A stretch of 64,000 nt of DNA from Leeuwenhoekiella parthenopeia (GTDB taxonomy: Bacteria > Bacteroidota > Bacteroidia > Flavobacteriales > Flavobacteriaceae), in NCBI RefSeq assembly GCF_020782115.1, contig NZ_JAJGMW010000023.1:1-64000 (forward strand). Direction: 5' to 3'. A program made the translations under genes and the position numbers. A model generated the notes under the pieces. It was not told the DNA's origin, did not search any database, and was given only the letters and a program-made list of their open reading frames with translations. How positions within the stretch are numbered: position 1 is the first letter of the stretch; each line of letters opens with the position of its first letter. Positions 16,709 to 26,126 of the stretch are shown in pieces.

Positions 16709-17089
16709 ATGAAATCTAAAGTCTTACTCGTCGTTAGCATCCTTTTCGGATTGATGTTTATCAATTCGGGGCTCAACAAACTCTTTAATTATATGCCTAT
16801 GGCCGAAGATATCCCGGCAGCAATGCTCGAGGTGATGGGGGCTTTTGAAACTATAGGCTGGTTAATGCCTCTGGTCGCCGGTGTTGAAATTCTGGGAGGT
16901 ATTCTGGTTCTATTTAAACCACTGCGTACGCTTGGTGCCGTGATGCTGTTTCCCATTCTTGTAGGTATTATGCTCCTTCATATCGTAAATGAACCCAGCG
17001 GACTTGTAATCGGTCTGGTATTCTTTGCCATTGAATTGTGGCTGCTGTATGAAGGCAGGGAAAAACTTAAACCCTTATTTGGCGCATAA
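16709..17089 (+). CDS. DoxX-like four-helix membrane protein
   Basis: This 126-residue inner-membrane protein has four hydrophobic segments, at about residues 5-25, 50-68, 74-92 and 96-114. It has the family pattern FINSGLNKLFNY after the first helix and GVEILGGILVLF in the second. DoxX-family proteins are small quinone-related or redox-associated membrane proteins; no substrate can be named. It is followed by an NTF2-like gene on the same strand after a 41-bp gap. Its position divergent from katG hints at a stress link, but that is only context. Confidence 0.75.
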   Translation: MKSKVLLVVSILFGLMFINSGLNKLFNYMPMAEDIPAAMLEVMGAFETIGWLMPLVAGVEILGGILVLFKPLRTLGAVMLFPILVGIMLLHIVNEPSGLVIGLVFFAIELWLLYEGREKLKPLFGA

Positions 17090-17130
17090 TATTCTGGAAA
17101 CGGCTAACTTTCCACTTCAGTAAAAAAGCT

Positions 17131-17625
17131 ATGCATCCTAACGAAGAAATCCTGGAACAATTTTACAGCGCCTTCCAAAATCACAATCCACTTGAGATGA
17201 CCGCGTGCTATCATAAAAACGTGGAATTTTCTGATCCGGCTTTTGGCAATATCAAAGGGGATCGCGCCCGGGCGATGTGGTTTATGCTTATTGAACGTGG
17301 TGGCGATGATCTAAAGGTCACCTATTCAGACATTCAGGCAAACGACTATAACGGCAGCGCCAGGTGGACGGCTACTTATAAATTTGGTCCTGAAAAACGC
17401 ACAGTGGTGAATCAAGTAGTGGGCACCTTTTACTTTCAAAATGGAAAAATCCTGCAACACACCGATCATTTTGACCTGAGTAAATGGGCGCGACAGGCTT
17501 TAGGTTTTAAGGGTTTTTTATTGGGTAAAACCAAATTCTTAAAACTTAAGATCCAGCAGCAAAGCAGTGCCGCTCTGTCTAAATACCTGCGTGCCATGCG
17601 CAGTATTGAAGAAGACGCGGTTTAA
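17131..17625 (+). CDS. SnoaL/NTF2-like protein
   Basis: This 164-residue cytoplasmic protein has the cone-shaped NTF2-like fold: ILEQFYSAFQNHNPLEMTACYHKNVEFSDPAF, then WTATYKFGPEKRTVVNQVVGTFYF and a final strand GKILQHTDHFDLSKWARQAL. Families with this pattern bind or isomerise small hydrophobic molecules, and many are annotated as ketosteroid-isomerase-like. No catalytic residue assignment is safe. Its last 4 bases overlap the stop end of the convergent AraC gene. Confidence 0.75.
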   Translation: MHPNEEILEQFYSAFQNHNPLEMTACYHKNVEFSDPAFGNIKGDRARAMWFMLIERGGDDLKVTYSDIQANDYNGSARWTATYKFGPEKRTVVNQVVGTFYFQNGKILQHTDHFDLSKWARQALGFKGFLLGKTKFLKLKIQQQSSAALSKYLRAMRSIEEDAV

Positions 17626-18530
17626 AGAGAAGCCATCTTAGCCTGAAAAGCTCCCGGCGAGGTATTTTTAATACGCTTAAACACCCGGTTGAAGTACGAG
17701 CGACTTTCAAACCCACAGTCCAGATAGATGTTTTTAATTTTTCGGTCGGGATCCTGCAGCAGGCTCACCGCTAATTTGATACGTTCGGTATTGATGAAAT
17801 CTACCGGTGAGACACCCAGCTCATTTTTAAACACCCGGTAAAAATTAGATTCGCTCATACAGGCTTTTTGACTCAGTTGCTCCACCGAAATGGGTTCGTG
17901 AATGTGTTCGCGTATGTAGTCGATAATAAAGGAAAGCCGGTTATCAGGACTTAGTTTAAAGGTTTTATCGGTGTAAATTTTTCGGTTATTGGTTTGCAAA
18001 ATGCGCACGATAAGCTCCTGCAGCATATTGTCTACAAAGAAATCTTTTGACGGATGATTTTCAGTAAACAAAAACAAAAGCCGCTGTAAGATCTGGTAGA
18101 TCCCCACATCGTTAGTAAAGTGAAAATTATAATCCATCAGACTCCACTCGCTGCCGTCATCTTTGGTAAGATTTTCATTCATCAACGTCACCACGCGCTT
18201 AATCTTGTCTTCTGCAATAGCCATTGCCAGACAGCGGGTGGGGTTAGTTCCCTGAGCTTCAGGAAAATCAATACACATGAGTTCGTCTGCGGGCAGGATC
18301 AGCGACTCCCCCGGTAAAAAGTCAAAACTGTTGTGATCGCGCAGGTGCATAATCTTTTTGCCACGCAGCATACTGGCCAAAACCGGCTTGTCAAATTTGA
18401 GCAAAACCCGTTCTGCCTGCTGATGCGTTTCAAAAACGTGCATCGCGGCATTATTCAAGGTATAGGAAGTCTGGTTTTCTACCAGATTTTCCAGTTTTCG
18501 GTTTTTATAAAAAGAATCAGAAAGCTGCAT
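17622..18530 (-). CDS. AraC-family transcriptional regulator
   Basis: This 302-residue cytoplasmic DNA-binding protein has an N-terminal cupin-like sensory region of the AraC_N type (LRDHNSFDFLPGESLILPADEL). The C-terminal pair of helix-turn-helix motifs reads SVEQLSQKACMSESNFYRVF and KIKNIYLDCGFESRSYFNRV. It is divergent from the aldehyde dehydrogenase at 18807, with 276 bp between the starts, so it is the obvious candidate regulator of the dehydrogenase-DUF779 pair. The effector is unknown; an aldehyde or alcohol is plausible from context. Confidence 0.88.
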   Translation of the reverse strand: MQLSDSFYKNRKLENLVENQTSYTLNNAAMHVFETHQQAERVLLKFDKPVLASMLRGKKIMHLRDHNSFDFLPGESLILPADELMCIDFPEAQGTNPTRCLAMAIAEDKIKRVVTLMNENLTKDDGSEWSLMDYNFHFTNDVGIYQILQRLLFLFTENHPSKDFFVDNMLQELIVRILQTNNRKIYTDKTFKLSPDNRLSFIIDYIREHIHEPISVEQLSQKACMSESNFYRVFKNELGVSPVDFINTERIKLAVSLLQDPDRKIKNIYLDCGFESRSYFNRVFKRIKNTSPGAFQAKMASL

Positions 18531-18721
18531 AGATCAATCTTTAAATGCATTCAACCAAAACATTATTCTTACAGCTTCAACTGAAGCATTCGCAATCAAA
18601 AAGTTTTAGCCTAATAAATTTACAATTTTAGAGCCTAAAAAATCACATATCCCTAATTATTAATAGAATAGTTCACTGATTTGATAGAAACGGTCAGCAC
18701 ATTGGCCATGGTCTTGTTTAA

Positions 18722-18739
18722 CTTTAGCTAAGACTAAAG
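18722..18739. promoter_or_regulatory. Inverted repeat in the AraC/ALDH divergent region
   Basis: CTTTAG and CTAAAG form 6-bp arms with a 6-nt spacer, 67-84 bp before the dehydrogenase start. It could be a binding site for the divergent AraC protein, but the arms are short. Confidence 0.25.
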
Positions 18740-18806
18740 CTTTCAGCAGTTTCCCCACTTCAAAAGCAAAACAAACAAAGACGTATAATTTAAAAAGACA
18801 AATCTT

Positions 18807-20330
18807 ATGAGTGATGTACAAACCGCTTCCGCAAACGTTGTAGAGAAGCCCAAGTTTAAAGACCAGTATGAAAATTACATTGGCGGTAAATGGACAGCTC
18901 CTGTAAAAGGACAGTATTTTGATAATGTGTCTCCAGTTGACGGCGCAAACTTTACGCGTATTCCGCGCTCTACTGCCGAAGATGTGGAAAAAGCCATCGA
19001 TGCCGCCTGGAAAGCCGCTCCCGAATGGAATAATTCTTCCGCCGCTTACCGCAGCAACCTCTTGCTGAAAATTGCCGATGTTATGGAAAAAAACCTCGAG
19101 ACGCTCGCCCGTGCAGAAACCTGGGACAACGGGAAAGCCATCCGCGAGACCCGCGCAGCCGACTTACCCCTGGCTGTTGACCATTTCCGTTACTTTGCCG
19201 GGGTTATTCGTGCCGAAGAAGGCTCAGTGAGCGAACTCGACAGCAACACCGTGTGCATAAATGTTACCGAACCCCTTGGAGTTGTTGGTCAGATCATTCC
19301 GTGGAATTTCCCAATTCTTATGGCAACCTGGAAACTGGCCCCAGCCCTTGCCGCCGGTAACTGCGTGGTACTTAAACCCGCAGAACAAACTCCCGTAGGT
19401 ATCCTTATCCTGATGGAACTTATTGAAGACATCCTGCCTGCCGGTGTGCTCAATATCGTTAACGGTTTTGGTGCTGAAGCCGGTAAACCGCTTGCATCTT
19501 CACCCCGCATCAACAAGATCGCCTTCACCGGTGAGACCACAACCGGGCAACTCATTATGCAATATGCTTCTAAAAACATCACACCGGTAACGCTGGAGCT
19601 GGGTGGTAAATCGCCTAACGTATTTTTTGAAAGCGTGATGGATGCTGATGACGAATTCTTTGACAAGTGCCTTGAAGGAGCCGTGATGTTTGCCTTAAAT
19701 CAGGGTGAAGTATGCACCTGCCCATCGCGACTTTTAGTGCAGGAAAGCATTTACGATAAGTTCATTGAGCGCGTGATCGAACGCACCAAAGCCATCAAGC
19801 TGGGGCATCCGCTGAGTCCGGACACGATGATGGGCGCACAGGCTTCTAACGACCAGTATGAGAAAATTCTCAATTACATCAATATTGGTAAAGAAGAAGG
19901 TGCCGAAGTGCTCTGCGGTGGCGGCTCTGCCTACAATGAAGGCCTTGAAGGCGGGTATTACATTCAGCCTACCATTTTAAAAGGAAACAATAAAATGCGC
20001 GTATTTCAGGAAGAGATTTTTGGTCCTGTGGTCTGCGTAACGACCTTTAAAGATGAAGCTGAAGCTATCGAGATCGCAAACGACACACTTTACGGTCTGG
20101 GTGCCGGGGTATGGACGCGCGATACGCACCAGGCCTATCAAATCTCGAGAGCCATTAAGGCCGGTCGTGTTTGGGTAAATAACTACCACAATTACCCCGC
20201 TCACGCTCCGTTTGGAGGTTATAAAAAATCAGGAATCGGTCGTGAAAACCACAAAATGATGCTGGCGCATTACCGCCACACCAAAAATATGTTGATTTCT
20301 TATGACAAAAAACCAATGGGCTTTTTCTAA
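18807..20330 (+). CDS. NAD(P)-dependent aldehyde dehydrogenase
   Basis: A cytosolic enzyme oxidising aldehydes to carboxylates, most like acetaldehyde/ExaC-AldB-type dehydrogenases. The 507-residue length is typical. [20 protein letters not shown] is the cofactor-binding entry, [15 protein letters not shown] carries the general-base Glu, and [18 protein letters not shown] contains the catalytic Cys. [11 protein letters not shown] and [20 protein letters not shown] are conserved C-terminal blocks. The pairing with a DUF779 protein and an AraC regulator is typical of this subgroup. The next gene starts only 10 bp after the stop, so they form an operon. Confidence 0.95.
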   Translation: MSDVQTASANVVEKPKFKDQYENYIGGKWTAPVKGQYFDNVSPVDGANFTRIPRSTAEDVEKAIDAAWKAAPEWNNSSAAYRSNLLLKIADVMEKNLETLARAETWDNGKAIRETRAADLPLAVDHFRYFAGVIRAEEGSVSELDSNTVCINVTEPLGVVGQIIPWNFPILMATWKLAPALAAGNCVVLKPAEQTPVGILILMELIEDILPAGVLNIVNGFGAEAGKPLASSPRINKIAFTGETTTGQLIMQYASKNITPVTLELGGKSPNVFFESVMDADDEFFDKCLEGAVMFALNQGEVCTCPSRLLVQESIYDKFIERVIERTKAIKLGHPLSPDTMMGAQASNDQYEKILNYINIGKEEGAEVLCGGGSAYNEGLEGGYYIQPTILKGNNKMRVFQEEIFGPVVCVTTFKDEAEAIEIANDTLYGLGAGVWTRDTHQAYQISRAIKAGRVWVNNYHNYPAHAPFGGYKKSGIGRENHKMMLAHYRHTKNMLISYDKKPMGFF

Positions 20331-20340
20331 AAACAAAATC

Positions 20341-20715
20341 ATGACGCAACGGGTACAGGCTACAGAAGCCGCAAAAGATGTCATAAATCAGTTACGGGAG
20401 CAGCACGGTGAATTGATGTTTCACCAGAGCGGAGGCTGTTGCGACGGCTCCTCGCCTATGTGTTTCCCCAAGGGAGACCTGATGATCAATGAGACCGATG
20501 TGTATCTGGGCACGATTCACGGTTGTGAGTTCTTTATGTCAAAAGACCAGTTTGAATACTGGAAACACACGCAACTCACCGTAGATATCACGCCCGGCCG
20601 GGGTTCCAGCTTTTCTTTGGAAATTCCATTGGGAATACGATTTGTTATCAAATCCCGAATGTATACCGAAGACGAGGCTAAAGACCTCAGCCCTACCCGA
20701 AGCGGTGAAGAATAA
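20341..20715 (+). CDS. DUF779 protein, aldehyde-dehydrogenase partner
   Basis: A cytoplasmic protein of 124 residues starting at ATG 20341, ten bases after the dehydrogenase stop. A longer frame back to 20302 overlaps that gene and has no family support. The motif MFHQSGGCCDGSSPMCFPKG, with paired Cys residues, defines DUF779. Later blocks are YLGTIHGCEFFMSKDQFEYW and GSSFSLEIPLGIRFVIKSR. This family is nearly always next to aldehyde dehydrogenases, but its activity has not been established; the Cys cluster could bind metal. A terminator follows. Confidence 0.88.
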   Translation: MTQRVQATEAAKDVINQLREQHGELMFHQSGGCCDGSSPMCFPKGDLMINETDVYLGTIHGCEFFMSKDQFEYWKHTQLTVDITPGRGSSFSLEIPLGIRFVIKSRMYTEDEAKDLSPTRSGEE

Positions 20716-20737
20716 TTTAGACAGATCCTTACAACAA

Positions 20738-20770
20738 AACCCACACTTCAGTTGAAATGTGGGTTTTTTA
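20738..20770 (+). terminator. Rho-independent terminator after the ALDH-DUF779 operon
   Basis: AACCCACA and TGTGGGTT, plus inner TTCA/TGAA pairing, form a stem followed by TTTTTT. Confidence 0.85.
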
Positions 20771-20774
20771 GTTT

Positions 20775-20873
20775 TTGGGCGATTGCTAAAGCACCGCGCT
20801 ATCCGCTGTATCTTTTTTTCGCCGCAGGCTCAAAAAAGGATGCCGCTGCTATCGCTATCGCAAGGGCTAGCCA
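20775..20873. repeat. Degenerate copy of a dispersed GGGCG...CCGCTGCT repeat
   Basis: The segment has TTGGGCG, GCGCTATCCGCTG and GCCGCTGCTATCGCTATCGC in the same order as the better copy at 47747-47828. It extends to the 3' end of csaA. Confidence 0.45.
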
Positions 20874-21205
20874 ATGCGTAATCCGTTTTTAACAGAAAGA
20901 TCAGGACTTAACAAGGTTACCTCATCTCCTGCTACCGCTCCCAAAACGAGGCATTCACTCATAAAATTGGCAATCTGCTTTTTAGGAAAGTTTACCACCG
21001 CAACAACCTGCTTTCCTACGAGTTCGGTGCGGTCATATTTTTTGGTGATCTGAGCCGAAGTTTTGCGCACGCCGATTTCCTCGCCAAAATCAATTTGCAA
21101 TTGGAAAGCCGGTTTTCGGGCTTCGGGAAAATCACTAACAGTCATAATCGTCCCCACGCGCATTTCCACTCGTTCAAATTCGGCCCAGGTTAAATCGTTA
21201 TCCAT
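20867..21205 (-). CDS. csaA: CsaA-like tRNA-binding/chaperone protein
   Basis: This 112-residue protein is a single OB-fold tRNA-binding domain of the CsaA type. It begins TWAEFERVEMRVGTIMTVSD and contains FPEARKPAFQLQIDFGEEIG, ITKKYDRTELVGKQVVAVVNF and FMSECLVLGAV, all conserved. CsaA is a dimer with tRNA-binding and export-related chaperone-like activity in Bacillus; the role in flavobacteria is not settled. It overlaps the upstream gene by 1 bp (TAATG), so the two are translationally coupled. Confidence 0.9.
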   Translation of the reverse strand: MDNDLTWAEFERVEMRVGTIMTVSDFPEARKPAFQLQIDFGEEIGVRKTSAQITKKYDRTELVGKQVVAVVNFPKKQIANFMSECLVLGAVAGDEVTLLSPDLSVKNGLRIG

Positions 21206-21510
21206 TAATGCTCGATCTTCAGTTTTTGAATCATTTCCTGAGAAATCTGACCGCTGTAAGCACCGTAAGCATCAACCAGCAGGCCTTTTTCGCCGCTGTG
21301 TGTATTTATAAGATACAGCACCGAATTATCCCCGGGATTAGTCATTCCTTCAAAACGAAAGGCATCTTCCACTTCAATTTGCCCGGCATTCCAGGTTTTT
21401 TTCAGATGTTTAGATTCGATGCCTTCGTCTACCAGATTAAAATCGGTATCGTAGCCCTTATCTTTTAAATCTTCTATCGCTTTAGAAAGCGAACTGTATG
21501 TATTTTTCAT
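21205..21510 (-). CDS. Small conserved protein coupled to csaA (function unknown)
   Basis: This 101-residue cytoplasmic protein has the pattern SLSKAIEDLKDKGYDTDFNL, then FRFEGMTNPGDNSVLYLINT and GLLVDAYGAYSGQISQEMI. I recall similar flavobacterial proteins annotated as phosphoribosylpyrophosphate synthetase, but nothing here resembles a PRPP-binding loop or that enzyme's length, so I do not accept that name. It is coupled to csaA by a TAATG overlap. The function is unknown. Confidence 0.75.
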   Translation of the reverse strand: MKNTYSSLSKAIEDLKDKGYDTDFNLVDEGIESKHLKKTWNAGQIEVEDAFRFEGMTNPGDNSVLYLINTHSGEKGLLVDAYGAYSGQISQEMIQKLKIEH

Positions 21511-21725
21511 GGTATTTTGGTTTTACTCGATTGTTCGAGATTAAATGAGTTGAAAATTCTGTATTTGAATAAAGCCCAAATGGCCTTACTGATCATCCAT
21601 ATAATGGATTTCATTAAAGTTACAAAGGCACGGCTGCTACCCCAAAGATTTAAAACAACTTTAGTATTTGTAACAAATCACAGCACTTGCTTACCTATAT
21701 TGCGATACTTAAAAACCTCAATGCT

Positions 21726-22283
21726 ATGGCAAGAACCGAATCAACTATGCTTCCGCTGGGAACCATTGCTCCGTTTTTTTCCCTGCAAAACCCGCTTACC
21801 AATTCGTATGAATCCTTGACCGATATTGCCGGGGAATTGGGAACCGTGGTAATGTTCATCTGTAACCACTGTCCTTTTGTCAAACACGTAAATCACGAGA
21901 TTGTGCGTGTGGCCAATGATTACCGGGTACTCGGATTTGGTTTTGTTGCGATAAGCAGCAACGATATTGAAGCCTACCCCGAAGATGGTCCCCGGCAAAT
22001 GCGCGAAACCGCCCAAAAATACAATTACAGTTTCCCTTACTTGTTTGATAAAAATCAGGAAGTAGCTAAAGCCTATGATGCGGCCTGCACACCCGACTTT
22101 TATTTGTTTGACTCCGAACTTAAACTCGTCTATCGCGGGCAGCTTGATGATTCGCGTCCCGGCAACGGCATACCCGTAAACGGTCGTGACCTGCGCGAAG
22201 CTCTGGACAACATCTTTAACAACCGCCCTCAAAACAAAATTCAAAAACCCAGTCTGGGTTGCGGGATTAAGTGGAAACCCTGA
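21726..22283 (+). CDS. Thioredoxin-like (redoxin/AhpC-TSA fold) protein
   Basis: This 185-residue cytoplasmic protein starts at ATG 21726; the frame to 21687 adds residues without support. The fold shows GTIAPFFSLQNPLTNSYESL, then VVMFICNHCPFVKHVNHEI with a CxxC (CNHC) at the thioredoxin active-site position, and a cis-Pro-like segment AACTPDFYLFDSELKLVYRG. A C-terminal Cys lies in PSLGCGIKWKP. Such proteins are thiol reductase or peroxidase-like; the electron donor and substrate are unknown. It appears monocistronic. Confidence 0.85.
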   Translation: MARTESTMLPLGTIAPFFSLQNPLTNSYESLTDIAGELGTVVMFICNHCPFVKHVNHEIVRVANDYRVLGFGFVAISSNDIEAYPEDGPRQMRETAQKYNYSFPYLFDKNQEVAKAYDAACTPDFYLFDSELKLVYRGQLDDSRPGNGIPVNGRDLREALDNIFNNRPQNKIQKPSLGCGIKWKP

Positions 22284-22406
22284 TTGCTGATTTTGTCCAA
22301 AAAAGTATAAGAATCGTCAAATCAAGGGGTCATATCGTTCAAATCGCATTCTGCCTCTGTACTCCTGTTAAATATTGAGTATCTTGGAATACTTGAAATT
22401 TAATAC

Positions 22407-25400
22407 GTGAAGTCAAAACTTTATTTAGGGCTGCTTTTCCTGGCAATTTTTCTTCCAGAACTGCTGCATGCGCAACTCAGTACGCGGCATTATATCTCAC
22501 CCATACATTCACGGGCAGCTAATCAGGTTGAAGATCATTACGTGTATTTATCAACCCCATCAGAAACACCTTTTACGGTTACCATTCAAACCGGTAACGG
22601 AGTTGTTTTTGCCACTACAACTATTTCAAAGGGCAACCCTGCGCGCATCAGTATTGGAAACAGTCAGCCTTCACCTATGTTTGTTGACCGCTCTGAACTC
22701 AATACTGCTGTTAACAACAAAGGCTTACTCCTCTCAGCAAGCGCACCTTTTTATGTGAGTTTTAGAGTGCAATCAAGCAATCAGGCCGGTTACCTTACCT
22801 CTAAGGGTAGTCTGGCACTGGGAACTCAGTTTCGGCTGGGAAGCCTGCCTAACAACGGCGAGCAAAACTTAAGAAACTTTTACGCCAGTGTTTATGCTGT
22901 AGAAGACAATACGCAGGTAATTTTTTCAGAGTACAATACCGGTGTAGTCTTTACTACAGCTACGGGAACAGATGCATCAGACCAGCTCACAGTCACCCTT
23001 AATGCGGGTGAGACCTATACGGTTTCCGGTTATAGTGACGTCCCCGTAAATCAGGATGGATTCATTGGAGCGCTGGTCACGGCTTCAAAACCCATTACAG
23101 TTAATACCGGAAATGCTTTGGGAGGTCTCGCCTCTAACGGGCAGGATTTTGCAATTGACCAGATCGTTCCTGTTGAGGTGTTGGGTTCCGAATACATAGC
23201 TATCGAAGGAGGCGGGGATGCGACCGCTGAACGACCAATCGTGGTGGCTACTCAAAATAACACACAGGTTTTTTTAAATGGTGCCGCTACACCTGCCCGG
23301 ACTTTAAGTGCCGGAGACTATTTTTTAATCGACAACAGCAACTACACCGGTGGTGGGCATCGCAATATGTACATCAAAACCTCGCTTCCGGTTTATGTGT
23401 ATCAGGCTTTGGCGGGTACAACTAATAACACCACGCCGGGTATGAACTTTTTACCTCCGCTCTCCTGCTTGCTTTTAAGGGAAGTAGATCTCATTGCAGA
23501 TGTAGATCGCATTGGCAGCACCTTTTATGAAGGAAAAATACTTGCTGTCACCACTACCGGATCAACAATAAGCACAATTCCCGGAGCTACCAGCGTAAGT
23601 ATCGAACAGGTAGAGGGCAATAGCAACTGGGAAACCTTTGTGATTAGTGGTCTAAGCGGTAATGTTCAGATTTCATCCACCGGCCCGCTTTCTGTAGGAT
23701 TATTTGGTTTTAATAACAATGCGGGTTTTGGAGGCTATTATTCAGGGTTTGGATTTGATGGTCAGGAGAGTGAAGTCAAAATTTGTGAAGGGGAAGCCCC
23801 GGTAAACATCTTAGAGCGTATCCCCGGTTCACCTCAGTCGGGAGGAATCTGGACTCCGGCTTTTGCCAGCGGCACCGATGTTTTTGATCCCGCCGTAGAT
23901 ACGCCGGGCACCTATAACTATTTTCTCAACAATGACTGTGCGCCTATAGATATTGAAGTAGAAATCAGTTTTACCCCTTCCCCACGTGTGGGCGTGATTG
24001 ATGATATTGTGCTCTGCGATGATGCCGGTCGAGATGGCCAGGAATCTTTTGACCTGAATACTGCCATTGATCAGGCATTAGACGGGCAGGACCCTGCTGT
24101 TTTTGAGGTAAGCTTTTTTTCAACTCAAGCCGATGCCGAAAACAATATCAATGCCCTGAGTCTTCCGTACAGAAATACTCAAGCTACTGAAACACTATAC
24201 GCCAGAGTCACAACATCTGAAAATTTCTCATGTTTTGAAATTCAGGCTTTTCAAATTTCGGTTAGCAGACCTGTAGCCAATGCAGGGATTAACACCGTAA
24301 TTACTTGTGAGGATAACAGTATTTTTTTAGACGGATCTGCATCCACTTCAAGTCCCGAAATCACCTATCTCTGGACTACTACAGATGGGTTTATTGTCAA
24401 TGCTGAAACGACAACAACCCCTGAAATTAATCAACCGGGTACCTACACGCTTACCGTAACCAACACCCTTACCGGCTGTACTGATACTGATTCGATCACT
24501 GTGACTTCAGGTTTTGGTTTTAATCCTGAAGGGGAACCTTCAGACTTGAGCCAATGCGATGATACTTCAGACGGTGACGACGCCAATGGCAAGGGTATTT
24601 TTAACCTGAGGCAAAATGATGCAGACCTTTTAACCGGTACTTCTTATAATCCGTCTTCCATCAGTTATTACGCTTCGGCTGACGACGCTCAAAATGAAGT
24701 AAATCCGTTACCCGATTTATTTGCCAACACGCAAAATCCACAAACAATTTATTCCCGGTTTAATGCCACAAACCCGGCCTGTTTCAGCATAAAAGCCTTT
24801 GAACTGAATGTAAATCCACTACCTCCGAAAATGGATGTGCAACTGGTACAGTGCGATATAGATACTGATTCCTCTACAGACGGTTTTACACGTTTCAACC
24901 TTAATGAGGCGGTCGCTGAATTGACTGGAGGCAACTCGACTTACACCGTTAGTTTTTATGAATCTGCAGCGAATCTTTCTGCAAACAACCCTATTCCTAC
25001 TCCTGAAAATTATCGGAACACATCAGCTTTTAATCAGGAGTTGATTGCCGTGGCAAGTTCGCAAACGGGTTGTAGCAGACAAAATATCCTTCGCCTCGAA
25101 GTACAATCTACAACCGCAACATTACCGCAACTAGAACCTCAATATGCCTGTGATGAGGGCGTTTATTTTCAGGATGAGCGTTATGGTTTTTTTGATCTTG
25201 ATGCCGTCAAATCAACATACTATGCCAATCTGGATGTAGCTTTTTACCAATCCAGAGAAGACGCCGCTTTAGAGATCAATCCAATTGTCGAAACTGTTTT
25301 CAGGTCGAACGACACTACAATTTATGCCCGAATTGAGACCAACAATCAATGCCAGGGAGTTGATGAAATACCGCTTCACATTGATCCTTCTTCCCGATTT

Positions 25401-26117
25401 CGAGATGTTAGTATTTATAGGTTTTGTGAGGGAAATGGCTCGTTAACATTTACTCATAGCGATACTGAAAATCTGTTTAAAGTCTATTTGATTTCTGATA
25501 CCGGTGAAGAAAATCTGGTACAGCGTTCAAGCTCGGTTTACATTACCGAAGAAGGTAAGTACAAACTGATTTCAATAAATAATTATACAAACCCGGACCG
25601 GTTCTGCACAACAGAACTTGAGTTTGAAATTATACGCTCCTATCCACCCGAGATTGAAGAAGTTACTATTGAACCGGAAGGGAATTCAAACCGCGTTACA
25701 GTGCAAGCCACAACTCAAGGTGAGTTTGAATACGAGCTTGGCGAAAACAGCGGTTTTCAGGACAGTCCGGAATTTAAAAATGTTGGGCCAGGCAATTACC
25801 TGCTTAGTATACGCGATAAAAATGGTTGCGGCAGCGTATCACAATCAGTTTTTATCCTGGGTTTCCCCCAATATTTTACACCAAATAATGATGGGTATCA
25901 CGACACCTGGAATATTACTGGAGTTTCGGAAGATTTGGAAACCGTTAACATTCAAATTTTTAATCGGTTTGGAAAACTGCTCAAAGCCCTTTCCTCACGT
26001 TCTGATGGCTGGGATGGCACTTTTAATGGAACTCCGCTCCCCTCAGACTCGTATTGGTATCAGGCTTCTTTTGAGGATGGAACCGTAAAAAAGGGACATT
26101 TTGTATTGAAGCGTTAA
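22407..26117 (+). CDS. Large secreted T9SS cargo protein with gliding-motility-associated C-terminal domain
   Basis: A 1236-residue exported protein with a GTG start and a signal peptide ending LLHAQ. Residues about 25-480 form a beta-rich region with IgGFc-binding-like repeats. Four modules of about 85 residues start near 534, 715, 811 and 912, with a C-D...F-D/N-L motif, an Ala-rich SxxDAxxxxNP stretch and TIYAR-like ends. A PKD-like domain (ITCEDNSIFLDGSAS) lies at about 626-710. The last 85 residues, FPQYFTPNNDGYHDTWNITG through GHFVLKR, are the type B CTD recognised by the type IX secretion system. It is probably cell-surface or adhesin-like. Confidence 0.88.
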   Translation: MKSKLYLGLLFLAIFLPELLHAQLSTRHYISPIHSRAANQVEDHYVYLSTPSETPFTVTIQTGNGVVFATTTISKGNPARISIGNSQPSPMFVDRSELNTAVNNKGLLLSASAPFYVSFRVQSSNQAGYLTSKGSLALGTQFRLGSLPNNGEQNLRNFYASVYAVEDNTQVIFSEYNTGVVFTTATGTDASDQLTVTLNAGETYTVSGYSDVPVNQDGFIGALVTASKPITVNTGNALGGLASNGQDFAIDQIVPVEVLGSEYIAIEGGGDATAERPIVVATQNNTQVFLNGAATPARTLSAGDYFLIDNSNYTGGGHRNMYIKTSLPVYVYQALAGTTNNTTPGMNFLPPLSCLLLREVDLIADVDRIGSTFYEGKILAVTTTGSTISTIPGATSVSIEQVEGNSNWETFVISGLSGNVQISSTGPLSVGLFGFNNNAGFGGYYSGFGFDGQESEVKICEGEAPVNILERIPGSPQSGGIWTPAFASGTDVFDPAVDTPGTYNYFLNNDCAPIDIEVEISFTPSPRVGVIDDIVLCDDAGRDGQESFDLNTAIDQALDGQDPAVFEVSFFSTQADAENNINALSLPYRNTQATETLYARVTTSENFSCFEIQAFQISVSRPVANAGINTVITCEDNSIFLDGSASTSSPEITYLWTTTDGFIVNAETTTTPEINQPGTYTLTVTNTLTGCTDTDSITVTSGFGFNPEGEPSDLSQCDDTSDGDDANGKGIFNLRQNDADLLTGTSYNPSSISYYASADDAQNEVNPLPDLFANTQNPQTIYSRFNATNPACFSIKAFELNVNPLPPKMDVQLVQCDIDTDSSTDGFTRFNLNEAVAELTGGNSTYTVSFYESAANLSANNPIPTPENYRNTSAFNQELIAVASSQTGCSRQNILRLEVQSTTATLPQLEPQYACDEGVYFQDERYGFFDLDAVKSTYYANLDVAFYQSREDAALEINPIVETVFRSNDTTIYARIETNNQCQGVDEIPLHIDPSSRFRDVSIYRFCEGNGSLTFTHSDTENLFKVYLISDTGEENLVQRSSSVYITEEGKYKLISINNYTNPDRFCTTELEFEIIRSYPPEIEEVTIEPEGNSNRVTVQATTQGEFEYELGENSGFQDSPEFKNVGPGNYLLSIRDKNGCGSVSQSVFILGFPQYFTPNNDGYHDTWNITGVSEDLETVNIQIFNRFGKLLKALSSRSDGWDGTFNGTPLPSDSYWYQASFEDGTVKKGHFVLKR

Positions 26118-26126
26118 GTTTGCAGT

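Noticed and set aside
21205-21510. Phosphoribosylpyrophosphate synthetase
   Set aside because: At 101 residues it has neither the PRPP-binding loop nor the length of that enzyme; the name appears to be a propagated annotation.
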